Shown: positions 36,304 to 44,444 of the stretch, piece by piece
Numbering within the stretch: position 1 is the stretch's first letter
How the letters are laid out: every line of letters starts with the position of its first letter
Assembly: GCA_900473745.1 (NCBI GenBank)
Contig: UCMW01000004.1
Coordinates: 248,001 to 312,000, forward strand
Reading direction: 5' to 3'
Origin: Hyphomicrobiales bacterium
GTDB lineage: Bacteria > Pseudomonadota > Alphaproteobacteria > Rhizobiales > Rhizobiaceae
Length of the DNA stretch: 64,000 nt
Notes under the pieces: generated by a model
Told to the model about the DNA's origin: nothing
The model's database searches: none
Seen by the model: the letters and a program-made list of their open reading frames with translations, nothing else
Made by a program: the position numbers and the translations under genes

Positions 36304-37073
36304 TGTCCCGGCCGCCGGACCCCGGCTTTTTCATAGGCTATTCAAAGAAGATCCCGCCTGCGGTGGCGCAGTGCGTTCTGTTGTTCGGGGTGTTCTTTCT
36401 CTTGGGCCTGGGCACTGCTTCTTTGGCTTTGTCCCTGTCCACGCCACATCCGGGTTCAGGTGGCTATGTCGACGAATTGCGTGGCGGGCATTTGACAGGT
36501 GTTCTCGAGACGCTGCCCTATCCGATCCTGCGTGTGCCGGCTCAGAATGGCAGCGGTCCACGGGCCATCATGCTGTCGGGCCAAGGCAAGGCCGGTGTCG
36601 CAAAGGATGCCGATCCGCTTGCCGGGCAATGGGCGCAGGTCTCCGGCATCTTCGTAAAACGCGGTGACCTTGACATGCTACTGGTCGGAGGGCGTGAGGG
36701 ATTGGTGGGCGCTGAACCACCCGAAGATGCGTCTCAGCCCAAGGCTGGAGTGCCACTCGGCCGATGGCGTCTCACGGGCGAGATCTGCGATGGCAAATGT
36801 TACGCCGGAGCTATGCGGCCGGGAACTGGCCTTTCGCACAAGGCATGTGCGAACCTCTGCATAACTGGGGGCGTGCCACCCGTTTTCGTAACGACCTCAC
36901 CGGTGGAGGGGCACGAGTTTTTGTTGATGGCAGGGGTCGACGGTGGCCCCCTGCCGCGTGCACTTCTGGATCGGACAGGCCTGCTAGTCGAGCTTGAGGG
37001 AGAAATCGAGCAGCGTGACGATCTCCTGATCTTCAGGGTGGATACAAGTGGCAAAGACGGGATGGGTTCGTGA
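36300..37073 (+). CDS. Membrane-anchored protein with conserved Cys/His motif, unknown function
   Basis: This 257-residue protein has one N-terminal helix (about 22-45) and a periplasmic-looking domain. A striking motif lies at residues 160-195: GEICDGKCYAGAMRPG then HKACANLC and GGVPPVF, that is C163-x3-C167, H180, C183-x3-C187. I remember similar motifs in uncharacterised membrane proteins, but no function. It may bind a metal, a heme or a cluster. The ATG at 36300 overlaps the Rieske gene stop by 4 bp. A pair of OB-like beta regions flank the motif (LAGQWAQVSGIFVKRG, LLVELEGEIEQRDD). Confidence 0.78.
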   Translation: MMSRPPDPGFFIGYSKKIPPAVAQCVLLFGVFFLLGLGTASLALSLSTPHPGSGGYVDELRGGHLTGVLETLPYPILRVPAQNGSGPRAIMLSGQGKAGVAKDADPLAGQWAQVSGIFVKRGDLDMLLVGGREGLVGAEPPEDASQPKAGVPLGRWRLTGEICDGKCYAGAMRPGTGLSHKACANLCITGGVPPVFVTTSPVEGHEFLLMAGVDGGPLPRALLDRTGLLVELEGEIEQRDDLLIFRVDTSGKDGMGS

Positions 37074-37285
37074 GCCAGAACCATCGGCCATCTGCCCTGC
37101 GCCATCTGTCTGGCCTCGCCCTGGTCGCCGGCCTCGTCTGGCTACTTGCTCTCCTGTGGTCCTCAAGCCCGATGTTCCTGCGCGGCACGATCTTTCAGGA
37201 GCTCTCCGTGATCGCCTATGTCGTTGCCGCCTTCGGGCTTCTTGCATTGGCCGAACGGATCTTCGGTGGGAGGACCAAAGGCTAA
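37070..37285 (+). CDS. Tiny membrane protein, last of five-gene Rieske operon
   Basis: This 71-residue protein has two hydrophobic segments (HLSGLALVAGLVWLLALLW and ELSVIAYVVAAFGLLALAE). It starts with GTG at 37070, overlapping the preceding stop (GTGA). No family recognised. It ends 15 bp before the convergent CoA-transferase gene. Its tight coupling makes it a likely subunit or assembly factor of the same membrane complex. Confidence 0.7.
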   Translation: MSQNHRPSALRHLSGLALVAGLVWLLALLWSSSPMFLRGTIFQELSVIAYVVAAFGLLALAERIFGGRTKG

Positions 37286-37299
37286 GTTATCTGCCGGCC

Positions 37300-38535
37300 T
37301 TAGTCCGCATCAGGTTTCAGTAAGCGCATGACGGCCTCTCGATCCGCGTCGAGATGCGGCGGGCGACTCCGATATGTCACCGGGGTCACCGACATCTTGA
37401 TTGGATTGCCGAGCAGACGAAGCGGAGCCTCGGTTTCGTCGCCTGGCAGTTCCACCACCATTTCTCGCGCGAGCGTGTGCGGATCGGTCAAAACGGTATC
37501 GATCGTCGCGACGCGGCCCGCCGGCACTCCAACGCTAAGCAGACGTTGCTCCCAGGATAGGGCGGTGTCTTTTGAGATTTCCGCCTGGATTAACGCCTGA
37601 AGGTCTTCAAGGTTGGCGAGCCTGTCTCTGTTTCTGCGGAACCTCGCGTCCATGGCGATGTCCGCAAGTCCGATCGCCTCGGCAAAGCGGGCGAATTGCT
37701 GATCGTTCCCGACCGCAACGGCCAGATACTCGTCGGACGCTGCAAAGGTCTGATACGGCGCAATGTTCGGATGCGCGTTGCCGAGACGCTTGGGCACGCG
37801 GCCAGAAACCAGATGATTTGTTGCCGCGTTGATAAGCCAGGCAACCTGGCTGTCGTACAGGGCAAGGTCGATGTGCTGGCCTTCACCGGTACGGTCGCGA
37901 TGTCTGAGGGCTGCCAGCACGCCAACGGTCGCATACATGCCGCACATGACATCGGCGATCCCCACACCGACCTTCACGGGCTGGCCGCTCTTCGCATCGG
38001 GGTCGCCGGTGATGCTCATGATGCCACCCATGGCCTGGATCAGGAAATCATAGCCGATGCGGTCCGAATAGGGACCAGTCTGGCCAAAACCTGATATCGA
38101 GCACCAGACGATATCAGGCTTGATCTGTCTCAGGTCCTCATAGCCGATGCCGCGGCGGGCCAGATCGCCAGGCTTGTAGTTCTCAACCACGACATCCGAA
38201 ATGGCCACAAGCCGACGCAGCAAAGCAACGCCGTCCTCGGTTCCGATATCGATGGCGATCGATTTCTTGTTCCTGTTTGCACAAAGGAAATAGGCGCTCA
38301 GATCACTGTCATTTCCCTCTGCATCGGGCAAGAAGGGTGGTCCCCAACTGCGCGTATCATCGCCAACTTCGGGTTTTTCGACCTTGATGACTTCGGCGCC
38401 GAGGTCGGCCATGAGCTGCGTTGCCGTGGGGCCGGCCAGAATTCGCGACAGGTCCAGGATGCGCAAACCTTGAAGACTCCCAGGTGCAGTCCGTCCGTCT
38501 TCCTCAGTCATTGTATCAGGATCGTGATGCATCAT
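37300..38535 (-). CDS. Class III (CaiB/BaiF) acyl-CoA transferase
   Basis: This 411-residue CoA-transferase moves CoA between carboxylic acids. It shows the family core LRILDLSRILAGPTATQLMA, KSIAIDIGTEDG and the candidate catalytic Asp in VGVGIADVMCG (about residue 195). It is the third gene of a run whose first member is a TPP-dependent enzyme, with an OpgC-like acyltransferase between. The CoA-transferase/TPP pairing recalls formyl-CoA transferase with oxalyl-CoA decarboxylase, but the sequence does not prove oxalate. Six base pairs separate its start from the OpgC stop. Tandem ATGs at 38535 leave the start uncertain by one codon. Confidence 0.92.
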   Translation of the reverse strand: MMHHDPDTMTEEDGRTAPGSLQGLRILDLSRILAGPTATQLMADLGAEVIKVEKPEVGDDTRSWGPPFLPDAEGNDSDLSAYFLCANRNKKSIAIDIGTEDGVALLRRLVAISDVVVENYKPGDLARRGIGYEDLRQIKPDIVWCSISGFGQTGPYSDRIGYDFLIQAMGGIMSITGDPDAKSGQPVKVGVGIADVMCGMYATVGVLAALRHRDRTGEGQHIDLALYDSQVAWLINAATNHLVSGRVPKRLGNAHPNIAPYQTFAASDEYLAVAVGNDQQFARFAEAIGLADIAMDARFRRNRDRLANLEDLQALIQAEISKDTALSWEQRLLSVGVPAGRVATIDTVLTDPHTLAREMVVELPGDETEAPLRLLGNPIKMSVTPVTYRSRPPHLDADREAVMRLLKPDAD

Positions 38536-38541
38536 ATCGTC

Positions 38542-39711
38542 CTATGCCTTCCAAGGGGCTGCCTTGAACCAGGCCACCACATAGGCGGTGGCAATCAGGA
38601 GGGCGAAACCTGTAAGATTGGCGAGCGTTGTCCAGGCAGGTGTGCGCCCCACATGATCGAGCCAGATGCCGATGATTTGTGCGACCACCATTCCGGTGGT
38701 GAAAACAGCCAGCGATTGTTGCCCAACTTTCATCAGCACGCGGGTTGCCGGAAAGATACGCGGATGGATCAACCTATGCCCGCCGTCGCCCACAGCGTGG
38801 AAGGCGATATAGGCAAGCGCCAGGAAATGGATCAGCCGTAGAATGCCGAATACGGTCTTGTCGGTTAGCGGGTGAATGGCATGAGCCGCCTCCCGGAAGA
38901 AGGCAGACGCGTCAAGGATCATGTACCAGGCGAACGGGACGCTTGCGACGACGATCGTGATCGCGAGGGCCATCACCCAGCGATTGTCGGGTGGCGGAAT
39001 GATCGTCCCGCGCATCAGGAAGAACCCAAGGAAGAATATGAACTGCCAACCGAAGGGATTGAAGAACCAGGAGCGGTCTGACCAAGGCTCCGCTGGAAAA
39101 TGCGTCAAGGAGAACTGAGCAGAGAGCCAAAGCCCAGTCATCAGCACAAGCGGGAGGTGTCGATGGATCCGCTCGGCCAGAAGCATGACTGGAAGCAGCG
39201 CCAGGATCACCATGTACATCGGTAGAATGTCGAAATAGTTCGGCACATAGGTGAGGGTCATCAGTCCGATCAGAAGCGGGGCGGGATCCTCGAACAGCCG
39301 GACGAGATTGAGGCTCTGTATGTATGAGGTGCCGTCGGGCTTGTTGCCGGCGACGGCCATAAGCGTCGCGATGACGATAAAAACGCAGATGTGTGACCAA
39401 TAGATTTGCCAGATCCTCTGCACGACCCGCGCAGACAACATCACGATTCCCTCCCGATCAAAGAGGCGACCGAAAGCGATGGCCGATGCCATGCCCGAGA
39501 GGAAGACGAACATCTCCGTCGCGTCCGAGAAGCCGAACCGGGCCGGTATCCACAAGGCCCAATGATCACTGGGAATATGTGCCAAAAGGATGATCAGCAT
39601 CCCGATCCCACGAAAAACATCGAGGCGCGGATCCCGAGGCCGCTTGATCCGCGGCCCTGCGTCGGACGGGATCGCCGGTTCAGAAAGCGTTTTGGTAAGC
39701 ATCGGCATCAA
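38542..39711 (-). CDS. OpgC-like membrane acyltransferase
   Basis: This 389-residue protein has about ten transmembrane helices. The family's N-terminal motif is RPRDPRLDVFRGIGMLIILL and the mid region reads SDATEMFVFLSGMASAIAFG. OpgC succinylates periplasmic glucans in E. coli and related enzymes modify cell-surface glycans. Its location between a TPP enzyme and a CoA-transferase is unusual. The operon may make or recycle an acyl-CoA used by this protein. The start overlaps the TPP gene by 32 bp at 39711, or 23 bp from a second ATG (39702). Confidence 0.87.
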   Translation of the reverse strand: MMPMLTKTLSEPAIPSDAGPRIKRPRDPRLDVFRGIGMLIILLAHIPSDHWALWIPARFGFSDATEMFVFLSGMASAIAFGRLFDREGIVMLSARVVQRIWQIYWSHICVFIVIATLMAVAGNKPDGTSYIQSLNLVRLFEDPAPLLIGLMTLTYVPNYFDILPMYMVILALLPVMLLAERIHRHLPLVLMTGLWLSAQFSLTHFPAEPWSDRSWFFNPFGWQFIFFLGFFLMRGTIIPPPDNRWVMALAITIVVASVPFAWYMILDASAFFREAAHAIHPLTDKTVFGILRLIHFLALAYIAFHAVGDGGHRLIHPRIFPATRVLMKVGQQSLAVFTTGMVVAQIIGIWLDHVGRTPAWTTLANLTGFALLIATAYVVAWFKAAPWKA

Positions 39712-41314
39712 AACTGCATGAGATTAAAGTAAAGGTTGCCCGGCCCTCGGCGGCTTTGAGCTCGTGACGGAGATGCTCGGCCGTCTCGACGCGAACGCCA
39801 TGGCCACCAAAGCCGGTCGCAACGGTGGCAAAGTCCGTTTCGCCAAGCGCGACCCCTGCTGGAGCAAGCCCAGCCGAAGCTTGTTTCAACGCTATGAGTG
39901 CGAGGCTCCTGTCCTGGAACACGACAACGGTGACGGGATGGCCGAGATCACGCAGCGTAGCGAGCTCCCCGATTCCCATCTCGAGACCGCCATCGCCCAT
40001 CACCGCAAAGACGCGGCGAGTGGGATCGGCAACCTTCGCGCCGATCGCGAGAGGCAACGCCGCCGCCATGGTGCAGAAGCCGGCGGACTGCAGAAGCGAT
40101 AGCGGGCGTGTGGCAATCCATTTCTGCGACAGCAGGATCCGGTGTGCGCCGCTGTCGACGGTCACAAGGCCATCCGGACCTGCAGCCTCGTTGATGAGGT
40201 CGATGATAACATGGGGACCCCACTCCGAGCGGGTCGCAAAGATCTCAGTGACTTTTTGGCGGGCGCTGACGTGCTCGCCATCAGGCCAGGATGTCTTGGC
40301 CTCGACGGCACCAGCCAGGGCGGCCGTTGCGTCAGCCGTATTGGCAGCGAGCCGGGTAGCGGCATGATGCATGGCATGATCTGGTGCTGCAGCGGTGATC
40401 TCCACAATCCTCTCCGGCTCCATTACGGGATCCAGCCAGCCGAGACGCATCTCGATGGGATCGTAGCCGACCATCAGGATCAGGTCGGAGCGGCGTATCA
40501 GGCCAAGCATGACGGCATCGGCCAGCGGCGAAAGACCTGCCCCGCCGAGAGACAGGGGATGGGTTTCGGGGACCACCCCCTTGCCCTTATAAGTCGTCAG
40601 AACCGGAGCACCGATCGCTTCGGCCAGACGCAGGATGTGCGGCCCCGCATCCGCCCTTGCGGCCTCGAAGCCGGCAAGGATCAGGGGCCGCTCGGACTTT
40701 GAAAGACGCTGCGCCAGGGTCTGGATCGTCGGATCGGCCGCCCCGATTACAGGCGCAAGGATGTTGGTCGGGCTGATTGTCCTGGGATCGGGATCGATCA
40801 TGGCTGCAACGGCAGGGGACAGATCGAGATGAACCGGGCCCATCGGTTCCGCAAGGGCAAGAGCCAGCGCGCGGGCAACGGTCGGGCCGGCGCTCTCGCA
40901 CTCGATCTCGAAGCTCGCCTTGACCAGGGGCCGCAAAAGGTGGGCATGATCGATGACCTGATGCGTGTAGCGGGCTCGCGTGGCGCGGTCGACGATGCCG
41001 GAGATGACGACGAGCGGGACATGCTCTTGGGCTGCGTCGGCTATACCGTTGACAGCATTGGCAAGGCCCGGACCGACGGTGGTGACGAGGAGCCCGGGCG
41101 TCCCTGTGCAGACGCTGGCACCTGCCGCCATCGAGGCTGCTGCCGTTTCGTGACGCGCGAGATGAAAGGCAATGCCGGCCTTTTCCAACCCGTCGATCAA
41201 GGTCACGACCTCGCCGCCCGGCATGCCAAAGGCGTGCCGGACCCCGTGAGCATGAAGCGTTGCCGCAACGGCTTCGACCACCCGCGCAGGTCTGTTGTCG
41301 TTTGCATCTGGCAT
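39680..41314 (-). CDS. Thiamine-pyrophosphate-dependent enzyme, acetolactate-synthase-like
   Basis: This 544-residue enzyme has three domains: an N-terminal TPP PYR domain with catalytic Glu in FHLARHETAAASMAAG (E56), a central domain with a nucleotide-like pocket, and a C-terminal PP domain with GDGGLEMGIGELATL. The family includes acetolactate synthase, oxalyl-CoA decarboxylase, glyoxylate carboligase and sulfopyruvate decarboxylase. The PP motif has D where the usual metal-ligand N is expected (GHPVTVVVFQD). It starts at 41314, after a purine-rich GAGAGAGG. The longer frame to 41413 overlaps the divergent esterase promoter. It leads the operon with opgC-like and CoA-transferase genes. Confidence 0.88.
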   Translation of the reverse strand: MPDANDNRPARVVEAVAATLHAHGVRHAFGMPGGEVVTLIDGLEKAGIAFHLARHETAAASMAAGASVCTGTPGLLVTTVGPGLANAVNGIADAAQEHVPLVVISGIVDRATRARYTHQVIDHAHLLRPLVKASFEIECESAGPTVARALALALAEPMGPVHLDLSPAVAAMIDPDPRTISPTNILAPVIGAADPTIQTLAQRLSKSERPLILAGFEAARADAGPHILRLAEAIGAPVLTTYKGKGVVPETHPLSLGGAGLSPLADAVMLGLIRRSDLILMVGYDPIEMRLGWLDPVMEPERIVEITAAAPDHAMHHAATRLAANTADATAALAGAVEAKTSWPDGEHVSARQKVTEIFATRSEWGPHVIIDLINEAAGPDGLVTVDSGAHRILLSQKWIATRPLSLLQSAGFCTMAAALPLAIGAKVADPTRRVFAVMGDGGLEMGIGELATLRDLGHPVTVVVFQDRSLALIALKQASAGLAPAGVALGETDFATVATGFGGHGVRVETAEHLRHELKAAEGRATFTLISCSFDADAYQNAF

Positions 41315-41414
41315 TGGGCAAAAGCCTCTCTCAATATCGTGAAGTGCCGCTAAATTGCGGCACTTCAGCAAAGACTGTACGTGGGAATGATGGATTGGGG
41401 CAGGAGGCGACACG

Positions 41415-42215
41415 GTGACATTTCGTAAGGTTTTGCCGATCGTGGCCGGACTTCTGGCGCCTGCTGCGGCTCATGCCGACGACTGCGGCGCGAACGTCCC
41501 CTGCAGCGTCGAAGGCGGTTCCTATCGGATTGAAATGCCCGTGTCGGGCACGCCCAAAGGCGTGCTCGTGTTTTTTCATGGATACAAGAGTTCGGCCGAA
41601 CTGCAGATGAAGCATCGGGCGCTGGTTGAGGTCGCGCATGCGCATGGGCTGGCCTTTGCCGCCGTGGATGGCCTCAACGGAACATGGTCGCACCCCAACG
41701 CGCCTGGACAATACCGCGACGAGAAGCGCTTCGTCGGTCATGTGCTTGACGACCTCGGGACGCGTTTTGGATTCGACGCGAAAAATACGCTTGTCGGCGG
41801 CTTCTCGCAGGGCGCGTCGATGGCCTGGTACACGCTTTGCCAGCAGGGCGGTCGCCTTGCGGGGGCTGTGACCTTCTCCGGTGTGTTCTGGGATCCGTTG
41901 CCAGCCCCAACAGATTGTGTCTCGGACATGCCGCCGGTGGTGCAGATCCACGGCTCGGCGGACGAGACTTTTCCCCTGAGCGGCCGCGCCATTGGTTCCT
42001 ACTTCCACCAAGGTGATACATTCAAGAGTATCGCAATCATCCGCCAGCAGAAGACCTGCAAGCCTGAGACGGCAATTCAGAGGGTCATCGGCGGTATTCC
42101 CTGTGACGTAACACCCGACTGCAACCGAGGTGAAGTTGCGCTGTGCATTCATGATGGCGGCCATCAAGTGCGTCCGGATCATCTCGACGCTGCTCTCAAG
42201 GACCTCGGATTCTGA
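41415..42215 (+). CDS. Secreted PHB-depolymerase-like (LpqC-type) esterase
   Basis: This 266-residue exported alpha/beta hydrolase has a signal peptide of about 21 residues (cleavage near AHA). It has FFHGYKSS oxyanion region, nucleophile S131 (GGFSQGAS), an aspartate in HGSADETFP and a histidine in HDGGHQV. Several cysteines (DDCGANVPC, CKPETA, CDVTPDC, LCIHDG) suggest disulfides. The GTG at 41415 has AGGAGG 8 bases upstream. It is divergent from the TPP operon, 100 bp between starts. Substrate could be a polyester, feruloyl or other ester. Confidence 0.9.
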   Translation: MTFRKVLPIVAGLLAPAAAHADDCGANVPCSVEGGSYRIEMPVSGTPKGVLVFFHGYKSSAELQMKHRALVEVAHAHGLAFAAVDGLNGTWSHPNAPGQYRDEKRFVGHVLDDLGTRFGFDAKNTLVGGFSQGASMAWYTLCQQGGRLAGAVTFSGVFWDPLPAPTDCVSDMPPVVQIHGSADETFPLSGRAIGSYFHQGDTFKSIAIIRQQKTCKPETAIQRVIGGIPCDVTPDCNRGEVALCIHDGGHQVRPDHLDAALKDLGF

Positions 42216-42277
42216 GAGACAGTTCCGCACACCTTTTTCGCGGAGTGCGGAAGGTTCCGTTTCGTGTCGGGGAGGCT

Positions 42278-42769
42278 TCACGCGGATGAACGCTCGCGAA
42301 ACCAGACAACATAGGCGACAATCAGCCCGAACAGCAGATGGCCGCCAAGCGATGCCCAGGTCAAAGGAATGAAGCCAAGGAACGGTGGGAAGCCGGCGAT
42401 AAGGTGGGCCATAACATAAAGTGCGAAGATCCACAGTCCGGTCCCGAAGCCAAGCCCGGTCAGGAACAGCGGCAGTCCGGGGAAAATCATTCGCTGCAGC
42501 GGCCGTGCGATGAAGAGGTAGCCGATCGGGTAGAAGATAATCCCAACGATGGCATGGATCACCTCAGCCAGGAAAAGGTTCTGGAAACCGAAGACGCTCT
42601 GGACAAGCCCGGCTGGCTCAAGCGGGCCGCCGACCAGGAGTGGCGTAATCGCTCTTGCCCAGAACTCCCAGGTGATGTCCGCAGCCAGTCCAGCGATGAC
42701 GATGGTGGCCAGCAGCCGGCCGGACAGGCGTGGAAGAATAGGCGTATGGTGTGTTTCGATCATGGTCAT
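42278..42769 (-). CDS. Polytopic membrane protein of unknown function
   Basis: This 163-residue protein has four to five hydrophobic segments (LATIVIAGLAADITWEFWAR, FLAEVIHAIVGIIFYPIGYL, LFLTGLGFGTGLWIFALYVM, LGGHLLFGLIVAYVVWF). GGGGAACGACA precedes the ATG at 42769. No named family. It is the last open reading unit downstream of the TPR gene on the same strand (45 bp apart), so it may belong to the sigma / anti-sigma / TPR operon. Confidence 0.72.
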   Translation of the reverse strand: MTMIETHHTPILPRLSGRLLATIVIAGLAADITWEFWARAITPLLVGGPLEPAGLVQSVFGFQNLFLAEVIHAIVGIIFYPIGYLFIARPLQRMIFPGLPLFLTGLGFGTGLWIFALYVMAHLIAGFPPFLGFIPLTWASLGGHLLFGLIVAYVVWFRERSSA

Positions 42770-42813
42770 TGTCGTTCCCCTTGTTGAACGTCGATAGGGT
42801 GCAAATCGGAAAT

Positions 42814-44130
42814 CTAGAGTGCCCTGTGCATTTCGATCGACCCAAGCAGTCGATCTTCGGCTCGCAGCAGGCCTCGAACGGCTCGAATGCGTGAGAAGCC
42901 TGCGCTGTCACCGTTTGTGCCGGCAGCTTTGGCCACAGCGAGTAGGAAGAAATCGCGCTGCGCGTTGCTGCCACCGATCATCGGCATGTTGAGCACGAGT
43001 TGATCGAGCATCTGTCGGTCAGCCGCAGTACTCATTCCGGCAATCACCCGGGCAAGCGGCAAGCCGACCTGCGCAGCAACTCTTGCCTGGTCGCCATTGC
43101 CTGCAGCTTTGACTTCCAGACCACTGATGATGTCGCGCACGGCGGTATACTCGCCGATGGCGACGAGAGCGGCCAGCGTGTGTAGTGAGGCAAAGATCAA
43201 CGTCGTATCATGGCGTCGCTTCAATGCGATTTCGGCTAGATCGGCCCAGCGACACCCGACATCGACGCCTGTCTGGTTGAGCCGCCACAGCAGCGAGACG
43301 GCATTTGCCACATCGCGGAAGTCGTCCGTCTGTTGCGGACGGACTTCCTCATCGTAGATCCTCAAGACCTGTTCGTGATCGCCGCGCTCGAGATGCAGCA
43401 GCGCCAGATGCCATGCCATGTGGAAGGCAAAATTGTTGCAGCGTGACCAGGAACGGCGGCCCTCTTCAAGCCAGGAAATGCCGGCGGCGGTATCGCCTCG
43501 CATCTCGTGCACATGGGAAACGGCGTGCAGGCCCCACGCATCGTCCGGCTGCAGTTGCACGGCCCGCTGTCCGGCCCCTTCCGCTGCATCGTAGAAGCCA
43601 TGCTCCTCGAGCGCGAATGCATGGCAGCCGAGCAAGAAGCCAGCCGCCGGCAGCTCTTCGCTCCAGACCTCCATCACCCGGTTGCTGGCGGACAGCATTC
43701 CGTTTGCATCCCCAAGCATGAAGCGCAGTGCATGCGAGATTTTGAAGGGAAGAAAGGTCGCCGGTCGTTCAGAAAAGCCCTCATCTAATCGTTCGGCGGC
43801 CGTCGAAAATGAACCGCCCACGGCCGCCGAAAGCGCATGCACCATGACCTGTTCGTCCCGGGTTCCTCCGTCGCGATTAGCCATGGCCCGTCGCGCGGCA
43901 GCCAATGCTTCTGCCGCCGGCGTCACCAGTTCGGACCGCGCAAGAATGAGGTTCGCGAAGCCTTTGAGCGCAAGGGCTGCAACGTGGTCCGGATCAGCCG
44001 ACAAGGTCGCCTGGAGTGCGACCCCTGTATTGGGACTATGGGCGGCTAGACCATGAACTGCCGTCTCGAAGGCCGTTTCTGCTTCAGAGCTCAGCGTGCT
44101 CGTTGAAAAATTGTAGGCATCCAGTCTCAT
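42814..44130 (-). CDS. TPR protein related to TTC38
   Basis: This 438-residue soluble all-helical protein has tetratricopeptide-like repeats and the TTC38 signature DDAWGLHAVSHVHEMRG, followed by a HMAWHLALLHLERGDH. The family occurs from bacteria to humans and its function is unknown. No signal peptide. The ATG at 44130 overlaps the anti-sigma stop by 4 bp, so translation is coupled and the protein is probably made with the sigma / anti-sigma pair. It might be a target of, or a cofactor in, that response. Confidence 0.82.
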   Translation of the reverse strand: MRLDAYNFSTSTLSSEAETAFETAVHGLAAHSPNTGVALQATLSADPDHVAALALKGFANLILARSELVTPAAEALAAARRAMANRDGGTRDEQVMVHALSAAVGGSFSTAAERLDEGFSERPATFLPFKISHALRFMLGDANGMLSASNRVMEVWSEELPAAGFLLGCHAFALEEHGFYDAAEGAGQRAVQLQPDDAWGLHAVSHVHEMRGDTAAGISWLEEGRRSWSRCNNFAFHMAWHLALLHLERGDHEQVLRIYDEEVRPQQTDDFRDVANAVSLLWRLNQTGVDVGCRWADLAEIALKRRHDTTLIFASLHTLAALVAIGEYTAVRDIISGLEVKAAGNGDQARVAAQVGLPLARVIAGMSTAADRQMLDQLVLNMPMIGGSNAQRDFFLLAVAKAAGTNGDSAGFSRIRAVRGLLRAEDRLLGSIEMHRAL

Positions 44131-44378
44131 TCGCTCGGCTCCTTGGAAGAACCATCACGATCCGGATTTTTAAGGCCAAGGGCTTGGAGGAGCTCGTCGC
44201 TTACAGGTTCCCGAAGACTGTCGGAGATCAAGCTTCTCGTGATCTTCAGCCCGCGAACGTAAGTCCTGCAGTTTTTGCACTGAGCGAGATGAAGTGACAT
44301 CATCATCCGGCTAGGTGTCGAACCTTCCCGACTGATATAGTCGCTGGCAATCCCAGGAATTTCTCTGCAAGTCAGCAA
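44127..44378 (-). CDS. Short zinc-binding anti-sigma factor (zf-HC2 type)
   Basis: This 83-residue protein has the ZAS arrangement C4 ... H-x3-C-x2-C (HLAQCKNC, residues 30-37), which clamps ECF sigma factors via bound zinc. No transmembrane helix is present, so it would be a soluble anti-sigma factor, possibly a redox-sensitive one. It starts with TTG at 44378, with AGAGGCG 7 bases upstream. It lies 66 bp after the ECF sigma gene and overlaps the TPR gene. Confidence 0.8.
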   Translation of the reverse strand: MLTCREIPGIASDYISREGSTPSRMMMSLHLAQCKNCRTYVRGLKITRSLISDSLREPVSDELLQALGLKNPDRDGSSKEPSE

Positions 44379-44444
44379 TGCCGTTCGCCTCTTGGTCTAA
44401 ACCCGGTCGGGTTCTGCCGGTGAGACGAGGCTCGAGGCAGAACG

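Noticed and set aside
37300..41314. Naming the CoA-transferase and TPP enzyme frc/oxc (oxalate degradation)
   Set aside because: The family pairing is suggestive, but residues diagnostic of oxalate use cannot be confirmed by eye and an OpgC-like gene intervenes.
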